From positions 1-64,000 of the forward strand of contig NZ_AYZR01000007.1 of NCBI RefSeq assembly GCF_001436555.1: a stretch of 64,000 nt of DNA. The letters run 5' to 3'. This DNA is from Lentilactobacillus senioris DSM 24302 = JCM 17472. Lineage in GTDB: Bacteria > Bacillota > Bacilli > Lactobacillales > Lactobacillaceae. Below the pieces are notes generated by a model, which was not told the DNA's origin, ran no database searches, and saw only the letters and a list, made by a program, of their open reading frames with translations. Both the position numbers and the translations under genes were made by a program. Below, piece after piece: positions 37,978 through 47,150 of this stretch; the stretch's first letter is position 1, and each line of letters begins with the position of its first letter.

Positions 37978-38446
37978 ATTCATCTAATCTTTTCAAATCT
38001 TCAACGTATTCTAAGGTTACCCGATTTCTTAAATAGGCAACGTCAAAATATAATTGCGTTTCCATTAACCACATATCTGTAATGGCAAAATATTTGGAGG
38101 AATCAACGCTTTCTAAATCATTATCTATTCCGAATTGATTTAATGAACTTTCCAACTTTGATTTAACGATGGGCAAATCATTTTTTACTACGTTTACAGC
38201 ATCCAAGTGATATTCAAAGGCCATTACTCCTCTTCCCCAAACACCAGCATTATAACTAGATATAATTGTGGAATCGCTAGCAATCAACTTCTGCTGCTTA
38301 ACAGCATAATTAGTAGCCGCGTCTACAATTGGTTGTGTCTTAAGACTTAAACGTTTAGTCTGACGATTAACAACAAAATAATGAATTCCAAAATAAACTA
38401 ACCCCGCTAAAATTAAACCAATGATCACTTCCGTAAATAGGTTCAT
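37976..38446 (-). CDS. Membrane-anchored protein of unknown function, 156 residues
   Basis: I do not recognise this protein. It has one N-terminal membrane segment (about residues 5-25) and a basic turn (NRQTKRLSLK). A helical domain of about 120 residues follows, with YNAGVWGRGVMAFEYHLDAV and SKYFAITDMWLMETQLYFDVAYLR. Topology rules predict the C-terminal domain inside the cell. The start is ATG 38446 with AGGGGG 8 bases upstream. It faces def tail to tail and is divergent from rpoY. Confidence 0.65.
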   Translation of the reverse strand: MNLFTEVIIGLILAGLVYFGIHYFVVNRQTKRLSLKTQPIVDAATNYAVKQQKLIASDSTIISSYNAGVWGRGVMAFEYHLDAVNVVKNDLPIVKSKLESSLNQFGIDNDLESVDSSKYFAITDMWLMETQLYFDVAYLRNRVTLEYVEDLKRLDE

Positions 38447-38529
38447 CTTCTTGCCCCCTATTTCAATTATTATCAACCATTCTACCATGTTATTTAGTAA
38501 AATAATTGCCAGCACGATTTCTATACTTA

Positions 38530-38558
38530 TTTACAACATTATGGTACAGTATTACTAT
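38530..38558 (+). promoter_or_regulatory. Candidate promoter of rpoY-rnjA
   Basis: TTTACA (38530-38535), 17 bases, TACTAT (38553-38558), about 64 bases before rpoY. Confidence 0.45.
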
Positions 38559-38621
38559 CAGTTGTGTTTTCACAACCACTCGAACGAACTGAAACTAATT
38601 AATTATTAAAGGAGCTACACC

Positions 38622-38837
38622 ATGATTTTCAAAGTATTATACCAAAAAGACAAGATCGAAACTCCCCGTAGAGAAACTACCCTATCTTTATATTTAGAAG
38701 CCGAAACAGAAGTAGACGCTAGAAGCATCGTTCAAGAAAATACCGATTATAACATCGAATACATTGAACCTCTTCAAGGCAAACATTTAGAATATGAACA
38801 ACAATCACCTGATTTTAAATTAACGGAGTTTAACTAA
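38622..38837 (+). CDS. rpoY: RNA polymerase epsilon subunit RpoY
   Basis: A 71-residue accessory subunit of Firmicutes RNA polymerase (YkzG, DUF1447 family), identified by [24 protein letters not shown] and [15 protein letters not shown]. In other Firmicutes it sits directly before rnjA, as here (2-base gap). ATG start with AAAGGAGC upstream. Confidence 0.95.
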   Translation: MIFKVLYQKDKIETPRRETTLSLYLEAETEVDARSIVQENTDYNIEYIEPLQGKHLEYEQQSPDFKLTEFN

Positions 38838-38839
38838 AC

Positions 38840-40531
38840 ATGAAAAAATTAAACGTCAAGAATAACGAAGCCGCAATTTACGGTGTCGGTGGCCTTGGCG
38901 AAATCGGAAAAAATACCTATGGGGTTCAATTTCAAGATGAAATTATCTTGATTGATGCCGGAATTAAGTTTCCTGAAGATGACCTCTTAGGTGTTGATTA
39001 CGTTATTCCAGATTATCAATACTTAGTTGATAATAAAGAAAAAATCAAAGCCTTAGTTATCACCCATGGTCATGAAGATCATATTGGGGGAGTTCCTTAT
39101 TTACTAAAGACTTTAAACGTACCGATTTACGCCGGACCACTTGCGATGGCCTTAATCAAAAATAAATTAGAAGAACATGGTCTTTTAAATTCAGCCGAAC
39201 TTCATGAAATTGGTGAAGATACGGTTCTTAAGTTCAGAAAGACCAAAGTCACCTTCTTTAGAACTACCCACTCAATTCCAGATACCTTAGGAATTGCTGT
39301 TCATACGCCAGTTGGGGTGATTGTGGAAACTGGAGATTTTAAATTCGACTTAACCCCAGTAACCAATATGCCACCTAACCTTCAAGCAATGGCAAAGCTA
39401 GGTGAAGAAGGCGTTCTTTGTTTAATGTCTGATAGTACCAATGCTGAACGCCCTGTTTGGACTAAATCAGAAAAATGGGTAGCCAACTCTATTGAACGAA
39501 TCTTTGATCAAATTGAAGATCGGATTATCTTTGCTACTTTTGCTTCTAATATTTCTAGAATTAAAAGCGCTTGTGATAATGCCCTAGCTCATGGTAGAAA
39601 AATTGCGGTCTTTGGCCGAAGTATGGAAGCCGCCATTAATAACGGCTTAGAATTAGGTTACCTAAGCATCCCGGCTGACGCTTTTGTAGATTCTTCTGAT
39701 TTACAATCATTACCAGCCAACAAAACTATGATTTTATGTACTGGTTCTCAAGGTGAACCAATGGCTGCTTTATCTAGAATTGCTAACGGTACTCATCGCC
39801 AGATTACTATTCAACCTGGGGACACCGTTATTTTCTCAAGTAACCCAATCCCTGGAAACACTACCAGTGTTAACGCCGTTATCAATAAATTAGAAGAAGC
39901 CGGCGCTAACGTTATCCACGGTAAAGTAAATAACATTCATACTTCTGGTCATGGTGGTCAAGAAGAACAAAAATTGATGTTGCGGTTGATGAAACCTAAG
40001 TTCTTCATGCCTATTCATGGTGAATACCGGATGCTTAAAATTCATACTGAATTAGCTGAACAATGTGGAGTGCCTTTGGAAAACAGCTTCATCATGCAAA
40101 ATGGTGATGTTCTTGCCCTTTCTAAAGACACCGCTCGAATTGCTGGTCATTTCCAGGCTGGCGATGTTTACATTGATGGTAACGGAATTGGTGATATTGG
40201 TAGTATTGTCCTTCATGATCGCCAATTGCTTTCTGAAGAAGGAATTGTCATTGTAGTGGCAACTATTAATCTTGAAAATGAAGAAATTCAATCTGGACCT
40301 GATATTTTATCTCGCGGATTCGTTTATATGCGTGAATCTGGTGAATTATTAGATGAAGGTCGCCGACTTGTTTTCCGAACTATTCGTAAAGAAATGCATG
40401 CTAAAAAGCCTACTGAAGCATCTATTCGTAGCGCTATAATTGATGATTTACAGGAATTTTTGTTTGACAAAACTGAGCGGCATCCGCTAATTTTACCAAT
40501 GTTGATTATGAATAATCACGTTGCAAAATAG
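38840..40531 (+). CDS. rnjA: Ribonuclease J1
   Basis: Main 5'-3' exonuclease and endonuclease for mRNA decay and rRNA maturation. 563 residues. The catalytic set is complete: THGHEDHIGG (His76, His78, Asp80, His81), TTHSIPD, TGDFKFD, HTSGHGGQEE and MPIHGEYRM. The contrast with the second RNase J at 18.6 kb is clear. It is cotranscribed with rpoY and followed by a terminator. Confidence 0.97.
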   Translation: MKKLNVKNNEAAIYGVGGLGEIGKNTYGVQFQDEIILIDAGIKFPEDDLLGVDYVIPDYQYLVDNKEKIKALVITHGHEDHIGGVPYLLKTLNVPIYAGPLAMALIKNKLEEHGLLNSAELHEIGEDTVLKFRKTKVTFFRTTHSIPDTLGIAVHTPVGVIVETGDFKFDLTPVTNMPPNLQAMAKLGEEGVLCLMSDSTNAERPVWTKSEKWVANSIERIFDQIEDRIIFATFASNISRIKSACDNALAHGRKIAVFGRSMEAAINNGLELGYLSIPADAFVDSSDLQSLPANKTMILCTGSQGEPMAALSRIANGTHRQITIQPGDTVIFSSNPIPGNTTSVNAVINKLEEAGANVIHGKVNNIHTSGHGGQEEQKLMLRLMKPKFFMPIHGEYRMLKIHTELAEQCGVPLENSFIMQNGDVLALSKDTARIAGHFQAGDVYIDGNGIGDIGSIVLHDRQLLSEEGIVIVVATINLENEEIQSGPDILSRGFVYMRESGELLDEGRRLVFRTIRKEMHAKKPTEASIRSAIIDDLQEFLFDKTERHPLILPMLIMNNHVAK

Positions 40532-40548
40532 TTATCATTTTAAGCTTT

Positions 40549-40590
40549 AAAAGCTGTTGAACATACTTTTGTTCTACAGCTTTTATTATT
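40549..40590 (+). terminator. Terminator after rnjA
   Basis: AAAAGCTGT-T-GAAC pairs with GTTC-T-ACAGCTTTT, then a T-rich tail. Confidence 0.8.
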
Positions 40591-40612
40591 TTTATTAACG
40601 GAGGATGCGATA

Positions 40613-41566
40613 ATGCAAACTAAATTTTACATCATCGTAAATGAAGCTGCTGGTGGTGGTAAAGTCAAACAGGAATGGCCGCAAATTCAGTCCGAACTGA
40701 ATTCTTTATCCGTAAACTACCAGTTTCAAAAAACTATCTATTCTGGTCATGCCATCAAACTAGCTCAAGAGTTATGTGCTGAATTAAAATCGGCTACCAA
40801 TCAAGAAAATGTTATTCTAGCTGTTGGTGGTGACGGTACTCTCCATGAAACTTTAACGGGAATGAAAAAATATTTTACAAATCACCCCGATGAAACTCCC
40901 ATTCCGATTGCTTATCTGCCAATCGGCTCCGGCAATGATTTCGCCAGAGCGGCCGGCCTTTCTCTTAATTGGAAAACAGCCATTCAACAAATTCTAAGCT
41001 GTCATAGTGATAGACCCATTAGTATTGCTACTTTTGACAACCATCAAGACAAAGAATTAGGATATTTCGTCAATAACTTTGGGATTGGATTTGATGCAAC
41101 CATTGTCTCTAAAGCCAATCACTCAAAAATTAAAAAACGACCATTTTTGGGACAATTTAGTTATATTTTTGCAGTATTAGGAGTCTTGACATATTTTAAG
41201 GCTTTTCCTTTAAAATTGACTGTTGATGATAAGACTACTACCTATCAAAAAGCATTTTTAGTAACAACCTCTAATCACCCTTATTTTGGTGGTGGGGTTA
41301 AAATTTTGCCCCAAGCATCTATTTTTAATCAGCAGTTAGAGTTAATAATTGTTGAAAAACCATCGTTTCTTCAATTGATTTTATTTTTAATTATGTTACC
41401 TTTAAGAAAACACTTAAGTTTAAAGTATGTTCACCATTTAGTTAGTGATAAATTTCGCTTAACTACCAGTAATCCTCAGTTTGGACAAATTGATGGTGAG
41501 GAAACCGGTGATCGGATTTTTGATATTTCTTTTGGAATTTCAACTTATCCTTTTTGGCTTAAATAA
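40613..41566 (+). CDS. Diacylglycerol kinase family lipid kinase (YegS/DagK type)
   Basis: A 317-residue soluble lipid kinase of the DAGK catalytic family, which phosphorylates diacylglycerol or a related lipid from lipoteichoic acid turnover. The nucleotide motif AVGGDGTLHET and PIGSGNDFARA are intact, as are NNFGIGFDA and the late QIDGEE. ATG start with GGAGGA upstream. An ADP-ribosylglycohydrolase gene follows after 24 bases, so they may be cotranscribed. Confidence 0.9.
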   Translation: MQTKFYIIVNEAAGGGKVKQEWPQIQSELNSLSVNYQFQKTIYSGHAIKLAQELCAELKSATNQENVILAVGGDGTLHETLTGMKKYFTNHPDETPIPIAYLPIGSGNDFARAAGLSLNWKTAIQQILSCHSDRPISIATFDNHQDKELGYFVNNFGIGFDATIVSKANHSKIKKRPFLGQFSYIFAVLGVLTYFKAFPLKLTVDDKTTTYQKAFLVTTSNHPYFGGGVKILPQASIFNQQLELIIVEKPSFLQLILFLIMLPLRKHLSLKYVHHLVSDKFRLTTSNPQFGQIDGEETGDRIFDISFGISTYPFWLK

Positions 41567-41590
41567 TCTGTAAACGAGGTATTTAGTATT

Positions 41591-42550
41591 ATGTATTCCA
41601 CAAGATATTTACTATTTCAGTCTTTAACTGCAGTAGCCATTGGCGACGCTTTAGGAGTCCCCTATCAATTTAAGAACCGGGACTTTTTTGCAAAACACCC
41701 CGTTAGTCAAATGGAGGGGTACAAAACCTTTAACGTCCCAGCCGGCACTTGGTCGGATGATACCTCGTTAACCATTGCAGCCTTAATCAGTCTTTCTCTG
41801 GGGTTAAACTACTATGATATGATGTCTCGCTTTGCTCAATGGTACTATTTCGGAGATTATACCCCCTATGGCAAGTCATTCGATATTGGTAGAACTACTC
41901 AACGTTCTATTGAACGTTTTGCAGCTGGAGTGGACCCATTACTATGTGGTGGAACAGATGAATATGATAATGGCAATGGAGCTTTAATGCGTATCGTCCC
42001 CATCGCATTTTACATAGTTTCTCTTCCTGGAAACTATAAATTCGATGACCAAACGGCTAAAATTGTCCATGACTATTCCTCGTTAACCCATGGTCATCCT
42101 CGTAGTCTGGTAGCGGCCGGAATTTTGGCCAATGCTACTGTGAGATTAATTCAAAACCCGAATCAATACACTATGTTGGCAGCTATTAGAGAAGCTTTAA
42201 AATATTATCAAAACCAACCAAAGTTTAAAGATCAAGTTGACTACTTTACTCACCTGGGAGAATTATCTTTTTATAAGCAGCCAGAATCAAAAATTCAAAG
42301 TTCTGGTTATGTAGTAGATACGTTAGATTCAGTTTTTTGGTGCTTAATGAACTCAGAGCAGTTTTATGCCGCGGTAAAAAAAGCAGTTAATCTAGGAAAC
42401 GATGCCGATACCATTGGCTCAATTACAGCTATGCTAGCATCATTATTATATGCTCCGGTATCCTTTCCAACTAAATGGTTGGACATTCTTAAGGGTCGTA
42501 ACCAAATCAAAAGTAGCGTTTCTATTGCCTTGCTATCACCTAATTTTTAA
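41591..42550 (+). CDS. ADP-ribosylglycohydrolase family protein
   Basis: A 319-residue protein of the DraG/ARH fold. Such enzymes remove ADP-ribose from proteins or nucleic acids or hydrolyse related conjugates. Metal-binding motifs are all present: AIGDALGVPYQF, GTWSDDTSLT, NGNGALMRI and NDADTIGSITAML. There is no ADP-ribosyltransferase nearby. The ribosome binding site is a modest GAGGT 10 bases before ATG. Target unknown. Confidence 0.88.
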   Translation: MYSTRYLLFQSLTAVAIGDALGVPYQFKNRDFFAKHPVSQMEGYKTFNVPAGTWSDDTSLTIAALISLSLGLNYYDMMSRFAQWYYFGDYTPYGKSFDIGRTTQRSIERFAAGVDPLLCGGTDEYDNGNGALMRIVPIAFYIVSLPGNYKFDDQTAKIVHDYSSLTHGHPRSLVAAGILANATVRLIQNPNQYTMLAAIREALKYYQNQPKFKDQVDYFTHLGELSFYKQPESKIQSSGYVVDTLDSVFWCLMNSEQFYAAVKKAVNLGNDADTIGSITAMLASLLYAPVSFPTKWLDILKGRNQIKSSVSIALLSPNF

Positions 42551-42555
42551 CTAAC

Positions 42556-42596
42556 AAAAAAGGACTAACTTAATGAAAAGTTAGTCCTTTTTTATT
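42556..42596. terminator. Bidirectional terminator
   Basis: AAAAAGGACTAACTT pairs with AAGTTAGTCCTTTTT, between converging genes. Confidence 0.9.
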
Positions 42597-42804
42597 AGTC
42601 TTCAGAAGCCTCCATGGCTTCCAAAATCATATTTAATTGAGCACATTTTCTAGTCAATTCGTTCATCTCATCGCCAAATTGTGGTTGAATAACGATGGTT
42701 TCATCAGTCGCCGGACATGCCGATTGAGCCTCTTTAGACTTCAAATCATTAAGTTTATCGGTAGCTGCAACGTATTCTTCCAAAATTTCTGTTTTATTAC
42801 TCAT
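42595..42804 (-). CDS. Small helical protein, 69 residues
   Basis: I do not recognise this protein. It is acidic and helical, with a likely two-helix coiled-coil form (TEILEEYVAATDKLNDLKSKEAQ, then FGDEMNELTRKCAQLNMILEAMEA) joined by a turn, and two cysteines. The start is ATG 42804, 9 bases after AAGGGAG; an in-frame ATG two codons earlier is too close to that site. It has its own strong promoter and a leader of about 100 bases. Confidence 0.7.
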   Translation of the reverse strand: MSNKTEILEEYVAATDKLNDLKSKEAQSACPATDETIVIQPQFGDEMNELTRKCAQLNMILEAMEASED

Positions 42805-42906
42805 TGTCATTTGCTCCCTTAAGTAAAATGAAGTTTTCTCACCTAAAAGATAACACTTCCATTGATTTTTGTTAATTCTATTTTGTAGAACTAACTAACG
42901 ACAAGA

Positions 42907-42935
42907 ATTCTATCAAATTGTTTCTCAGAATGCAA
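42907..42935 (-). promoter_or_regulatory. Promoter of the 69-residue protein gene
   Basis: TTGCAT (42930-42935), 17 bases, TAGAAT (42907-42912) on the minus strand, just past the rbsK stop. Confidence 0.7.
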
Positions 42936-42945
42936 CTAATAGTTT

Positions 42946-43866
42946 CTAATTTTTGTAAGTAGCATTAATTTGGTCAGTAGTAGGAATAGAAGGTAAAGCT
43001 CCCATTGATTGAACTGTGATGGATGAGGCCTTTTGAGCGTAAGTCAAAGCTTCAGCAATGTTGCTTAAATCACCACTCAATTGTGAGCAAAGAGCACCGA
43101 TGAAAGTATCACCAGCAGCAGTGGTATCAACAGCGTCTACTTTAAATGCTGGTACAAAGCCGTGAGCAGCTTCTGTTGAATAGTAGGCACCTTTATCCCC
43201 AACGGTAATAATTAGGTTCTTAACGCCCATTTTTTGGAATTTAGCGGCATTAGCATCCATAGAAGCTTCATCAGTAACTTCAATACCAGTAAGAGTAGCA
43301 CTTTCAGTTTCATTAGGAATAACTAAGTCAGTAACAGCTAATAATTCTGGCATAATGGTTGCAGCAGGCGCTGGGTTCAATACGGTAACTACACCATTTT
43401 CCTTAGCAATCTTAAAAGCTTCTAAAGTCCGTTCTTGAGGAGTTTCAAATTGAGCCACAATAAAGTTAGCTGACTTGATAAGTTCTTCAGCTTGCTTAAT
43501 TACAGCACTGCCCATACTTTGGTTAGCACCACCATATACCATAATACTATTTTGGCCGTTTTCATCTAATAAAATTACGGCAGATCCAGTACCTTGGTCT
43601 TCAACTATGTTAATGTGAGCAGTATCAATTCCGTTATCCTTTAAAGCTTTAATCATCATTTGGCCGGATTGGTCATCGCCAACTTGTCCAATAAAACAAG
43701 TATCTGCATTTGAACGGGCAGCAGCAACCGCTTGGTTTGCTCCCTTACCACCTGGAGAGCTAGTTTTACTTTGAGCTGAGATGGTTTCGCCAGGTTGAGG
43801 CATGTTAGCAACGTGTAAAGTAGTGTCAACGTTTAAACTTCCTAAAACAACGACTTTATTTTTCAT
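42946..43866 (-). CDS. rbsK: Ribokinase
   Basis: Phosphorylates ribose to ribose-5-phosphate with ATP. 306 residues of PfkB fold, with the substrate motif GGKGANQAVAAAR and C-terminal DTTAAGDTFIGAL containing the catalytic Asp. It has its own promoter and a palindromic operator-like sequence upstream, and follows a LacI-type regulator gene. No ribose transporter or rbsD lies in the window. Confidence 0.93.
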   Translation of the reverse strand: MKNKVVVLGSLNVDTTLHVANMPQPGETISAQSKTSSPGGKGANQAVAAARSNADTCFIGQVGDDQSGQMMIKALKDNGIDTAHINIVEDQGTGSAVILLDENGQNSIMVYGGANQSMGSAVIKQAEELIKSANFIVAQFETPQERTLEAFKIAKENGVVTVLNPAPAATIMPELLAVTDLVIPNETESATLTGIEVTDEASMDANAAKFQKMGVKNLIITVGDKGAYYSTEAAHGFVPAFKVDAVDTTAAGDTFIGALCSQLSGDLSNIAEALTYAQKASSITVQSMGALPSIPTTDQINATYKN

Positions 43867-43900
43867 AGAAATTATTCCTCTTTTGTATTCATCTTTAGTA

Positions 43901-43914
43901 TTGAAAACGTTTAA
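43901..43914. promoter_or_regulatory. LacI/cre-type operator before rbsK
   Basis: TTGAAAACGTTTAA is a near-palindrome centred on CG, typical of LacI-family operators and cre sites. It lies downstream of the rbsK promoter, about +13 to +26, so binding would block transcription. It may be bound by the adjacent regulator, CcpA or both. Confidence 0.6.
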
Positions 43915-43933
43915 TTAAAACCTTTCACCTAAA

Positions 43934-43962
43934 ATTTTATCAGAATCGTGAAAAAGTTACAA
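43934..43962 (-). promoter_or_regulatory. rbsK promoter
   Basis: TTGTAA (43957-43962), 17 bases, TAAAAT (43934-43939) on the minus strand, between rbsR and rbsK. Confidence 0.65.
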
Positions 43963-43971
43963 TCCCTCTTC

Positions 43972-44979
43972 TTATTTAATTTTTCGAACACTTTGCCGTT
44001 CAACCAAATTAATTGGCAACGTGACGTGCTGTGGCGCTTTATCTCGGTTTTTAATTCGCTCAATAATTAATTGGGCCGCCGTTTCTCCCATTTCAAATGC
44101 TGGTTGATTAATTGTAGTTAGTGCTGGAATCGTATATTCAGCCATGTCAATATTATCATAGCCCATAATAGAAATATCTTCTGGGACTTGTAATCCCATA
44201 TCATTAAAGCCGCGGTTAAGGCCAATGGCAATTTCATCGTTAATTGCAAACACCACTGTTGGCTTAGCTTCCCAAATAGCTGCGCTAATATCAACACCAC
44301 CCTGCTTAGACAATTGAGTCGTAAAAATTAATTCTTCCGGAACTGGAATTTGTAACTCCGTCATTCGTTCCATGAAGCCTGCTAAACGGTGTTCTAAATT
44401 AAGAGTTAATTCAGAAGTTATTACTACTGCCACTTTTTGATGTCCCATTTGGTGTAAATAATCAGCGACCATTTTACCACCCTGCTCATTTTGCATATCA
44501 ACTTCGTCACCTTTTTCGGGACGACTTCTGTCAATCAATAGGTATGGTAAGCCATTTTGTTGTAACATGTGATCAATTTGGTTAACATCTTCCACCGCTG
44601 AAGCAATAATCATTCCATCAGCAGCTCTTCGGATGGCTTCTAACATATAATGACCAGCGATCTCAGGACTATCATCAGAGCCAAAAATTAAGGGGGTGTA
44701 TCCCTGGCTCATCCCATAAGCTTCAATTCCACGATTAAATTCCGCAAAAAAGGGGTTATTTAAGTTAGGAACCAATACTCCAATAGTTTGTCCGGATCTA
44801 CGAATCAGGCTTTGAGCATTAAAGTCTGGGACATAACCCATTTCTTTTTGAAGTTCTTTTACTCTCGCTACCGTCTTGTCACTAAAACGTTCTTCTTTTC
44901 CATTTAGGATTTGAGAAACGGTAGTAACAGAAACGTTAGCTCGTTTTGCTAGGTCAGTAATGGTTACTTTTTTTATCAT
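43972..44979 (-). CDS. rbsR: LacI family regulator, probably ribose repressor
   Basis: A 335-residue repressor. The N-terminal helix-turn-helix is typical (VTITDLAKRANVSVTTVSQIL). Next are a hinge and a periplasmic-binding-like ligand domain (TIGVLVPNLNNPFFAEF, GYDNIDMAEYTIPALTT). Its position before rbsK makes ribose the likely effector, but that is inference. I start at ATG 44979 with GGAGAATG upstream; the long open frame before it lies in the leader and terminator region. Confidence 0.88.
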   Translation of the reverse strand: MIKKVTITDLAKRANVSVTTVSQILNGKEERFSDKTVARVKELQKEMGYVPDFNAQSLIRRSGQTIGVLVPNLNNPFFAEFNRGIEAYGMSQGYTPLIFGSDDSPEIAGHYMLEAIRRAADGMIIASAVEDVNQIDHMLQQNGLPYLLIDRSRPEKGDEVDMQNEQGGKMVADYLHQMGHQKVAVVITSELTLNLEHRLAGFMERMTELQIPVPEELIFTTQLSKQGGVDISAAIWEAKPTVVFAINDEIAIGLNRGFNDMGLQVPEDISIMGYDNIDMAEYTIPALTTINQPAFEMGETAAQLIIERIKNRDKAPQHVTLPINLVERQSVRKIK

Positions 44980-45013
44980 CTGGCATTCTCCGTTCAAAGA
45001 AATTCTTGTTAAC

Positions 45014-45022
45014 ATTATAACA
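45014..45022 (-). promoter_or_regulatory. Extended -10 promoter for rbsR
   Basis: TGT-TATAAT on the minus strand, just past the aldo-keto reductase terminator; no clear -35. Confidence 0.45.
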
Positions 45023-45026
45023 AAAT

Positions 45027-45069
45027 AAAAAGACCGCAATTGATAAAAAATCAATTTTACGGTCTTTTT
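45027..45069 (-). terminator. Terminator after the aldo-keto reductase gene
   Basis: AAAAGACCG and inner AATTGAT arms pair across an A-rich loop, followed by TTTTTATTTT on the minus strand. Confidence 0.8.
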
Positions 45070-45087
45070 CTGTTCGAACTAATTTAA

Positions 45088-46077
45088 TTAGCCTAGTACA
45101 ATCTTATCAATTGCTTCTAATTCATCTGAAGTAAAATCTAAATTTTCCATTGCTTTAATGTTGTCTTGAAGATGTTCTACCTTGGAAGCTCCAGTAACTA
45201 CACTTACCACAGTAGGATCATTTAATAACCAGGCAGTGGCCATTTGGGCCAAAGATTGGCCACGATTTTGGGCAATATCATTTAATTGATTTAACTTAGC
45301 CTTTAAATCGTTGGCACCACCACTTAGTACACCACTATTAGTTGGATGTAACTTCATGTCTGCTGGTAAATCATTGAGGTATTTGTTAGTTAATAGTCCT
45401 TCAGCTAAAGGTCCATAAGCAACAACAGCTTTCTGTTCTTCTCTAAGTAAGTCTACCACACCGTCTTCTTTAACATCCCGGTTAAGCATGTTGTAAGATA
45501 ACTGGTTGACTGCAAATGGAGTATGCAATTCCTTAAAGTACTTGATCATTTCTGCGGTTTGTTCCTTATTGTAGTTAGAAATCCCAACATACAATGCCTT
45601 ACCTGACTTAACAATATCATCTAAGGCCACTGCAGTTTCTTCCAAACTAGTATTAGGATCAAATCGATGACTATAGAAGATATCAACATAATCAAGGTTC
45701 ATACGTTCCAAGCTAACGTCGATAGCGTTCATCAACGTTTTACGACCAGAGAATGAACCATAAGGTCCAGGCCACATATGGTAACCGGCTTTAGTAGTAA
45801 TCACTAATTCGTTTCTGTAAGGCTTTAAGTTAGCTTTATAAACCTCACCAAACATTCTTTCAGCGGCTCCGGAACCGGGCCCATAATTATTAGCAAGATC
45901 AAAACTAAATATCCCAGAATCAAATGCATCTAAAATAACTCGTTCACTATCACTATAGTTGGCGTCATCGCCAAAACTATGCCACATACCAAAGGAAATT
46001 CCTGGTAATTGAAGGCCCGTATTTCCTGCTCGACGAATAGTTGCTTTTTCATAACGATCATCATTTGCTTTATACAT
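45088..46077 (-). CDS. Aldo/keto reductase (YghZ-like)
   Basis: A 329-residue NADPH-dependent oxidoreductase with TIM-barrel fold. Catalytic tetrad regions are FDLANNYGPGSGAAE (Asp, Tyr), TTKAGYHM (Lys) and YSHRFD (His). The overall pattern is of the group that includes the L-glyceraldehyde-3-phosphate reductase YghZ and potassium-channel beta subunits. The true aldehyde substrate is unknown. ATG start with CGGAGG 8 bases upstream. It lies 22 bases after prs and may be cotranscribed with it. Confidence 0.9.
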   Translation of the reverse strand: MYKANDDRYEKATIRRAGNTGLQLPGISFGMWHSFGDDANYSDSERVILDAFDSGIFSFDLANNYGPGSGAAERMFGEVYKANLKPYRNELVITTKAGYHMWPGPYGSFSGRKTLMNAIDVSLERMNLDYVDIFYSHRFDPNTSLEETAVALDDIVKSGKALYVGISNYNKEQTAEMIKYFKELHTPFAVNQLSYNMLNRDVKEDGVVDLLREEQKAVVAYGPLAEGLLTNKYLNDLPADMKLHPTNSGVLSGGANDLKAKLNQLNDIAQNRGQSLAQMATAWLLNDPTVVSVVTGASKVEHLQDNIKAMENLDFTSDELEAIDKIVLG

Positions 46078-46099
46078 TTTATTTCCTCCGTTCATTTAA

Positions 46100-47071
46100 T
46101 TACTTAGTCCGGCCAAATAACTTCCCTACTGATTGCTGATTATGAATTAAAGTAATTGCTTCTCCAAATAATTCATCCACGGAAACAATTTCTAATTTGT
46201 CAAATCGCTTATTAGCTGGAATATCAATTGAATCAGTCACTACGGTTTTCTTAATTGGTGCTTCTTGGAGTCTTAAAGCCGCATCTCCAGAGAAAACTGC
46301 GTGTGTAGCCACTGCATAAACTTCTGTTGCTCCGGCTTCAATTAAGGTTTCAGCCGAAATTTGGAGCTTAATTCCAGTATCAATCATATCATCAACTAAA
46401 ATTGCCCGCTTCCCCTTAACGTTACCAATTACGGATTCCGGAATAGTATGAATATCTTCAGGTGCCCGGTTATCAATAATCGCAATCGGAGAATCTAATC
46501 GTTCGGCATATGCTCTGGCACGTGAAACACTAGCATGGTCAGGAGAGACAACTACCACATCATCAGCATCCTTAAATCCAGCATCGGTAAAGTAGCCGGC
46601 TAATAGATCCTCTGCTCTTAAGTGATCAACTGGAATATCAAAGAAACCTTGAATTTGGTCAGCATGTAGATCAAGGGCAATTACCCGATCAACTCCGTCC
46701 ATTTCTAAAAAGGACGCAATTAACTTAGCAGTGATTGGTTCACGCGAACGAGCTTTACGATCGGCCCGAGAATAACCATAATAAGGAATTACCACGTTGA
46801 TAGCTCCGGCACTGGCACGTCTTAGAGCGTCTACCATAATTAATAATTGCATCAAATTAGTATTTACCGGATCAGAAACGGATTGAATTACATACACTTC
46901 GTCTCCACGAATACTTTCATCAACGCTAATCTTAATTTCATCATCACTAAATTTTTGAATGGTTGCCTTTCCTAATTCCACTCCCACTGCTTTGCTGATT
47001 TTTTCAGCTAAGGGACGGTTAGAATTAAGGGAAAAAATTTTTAAATTCGGGCTAGATTTTAGTTCGGCCAT
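46100..47071 (-). CDS. prs: Ribose-phosphate pyrophosphokinase
   Basis: Makes PRPP from ribose-5-phosphate and ATP. 323 residues, with [48 protein letters not shown], and PRPP-binding [11 protein letters not shown] start with GGAGGAC 6 bases upstream. In many lactobacilli there are two prs copies, one near glmU; here the neighbour is an aldo-keto reductase gene. Confidence 0.96.
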   Translation of the reverse strand: MAELKSSPNLKIFSLNSNRPLAEKISKAVGVELGKATIQKFSDDEIKISVDESIRGDEVYVIQSVSDPVNTNLMQLLIMVDALRRASAGAINVVIPYYGYSRADRKARSREPITAKLIASFLEMDGVDRVIALDLHADQIQGFFDIPVDHLRAEDLLAGYFTDAGFKDADDVVVVSPDHASVSRARAYAERLDSPIAIIDNRAPEDIHTIPESVIGNVKGKRAILVDDMIDTGIKLQISAETLIEAGATEVYAVATHAVFSGDAALRLQEAPIKKTVVTDSIDIPANKRFDKLEIVSVDELFGEAITLIHNQQSVGKLFGRTK

Positions 47072-47150
47072 TTTGTCCTCCACAAATATTTATTATCAAA
47101 ATAATACCATAAAATGGGGTCTTAACACCATTACACTTACTATTTTATCA

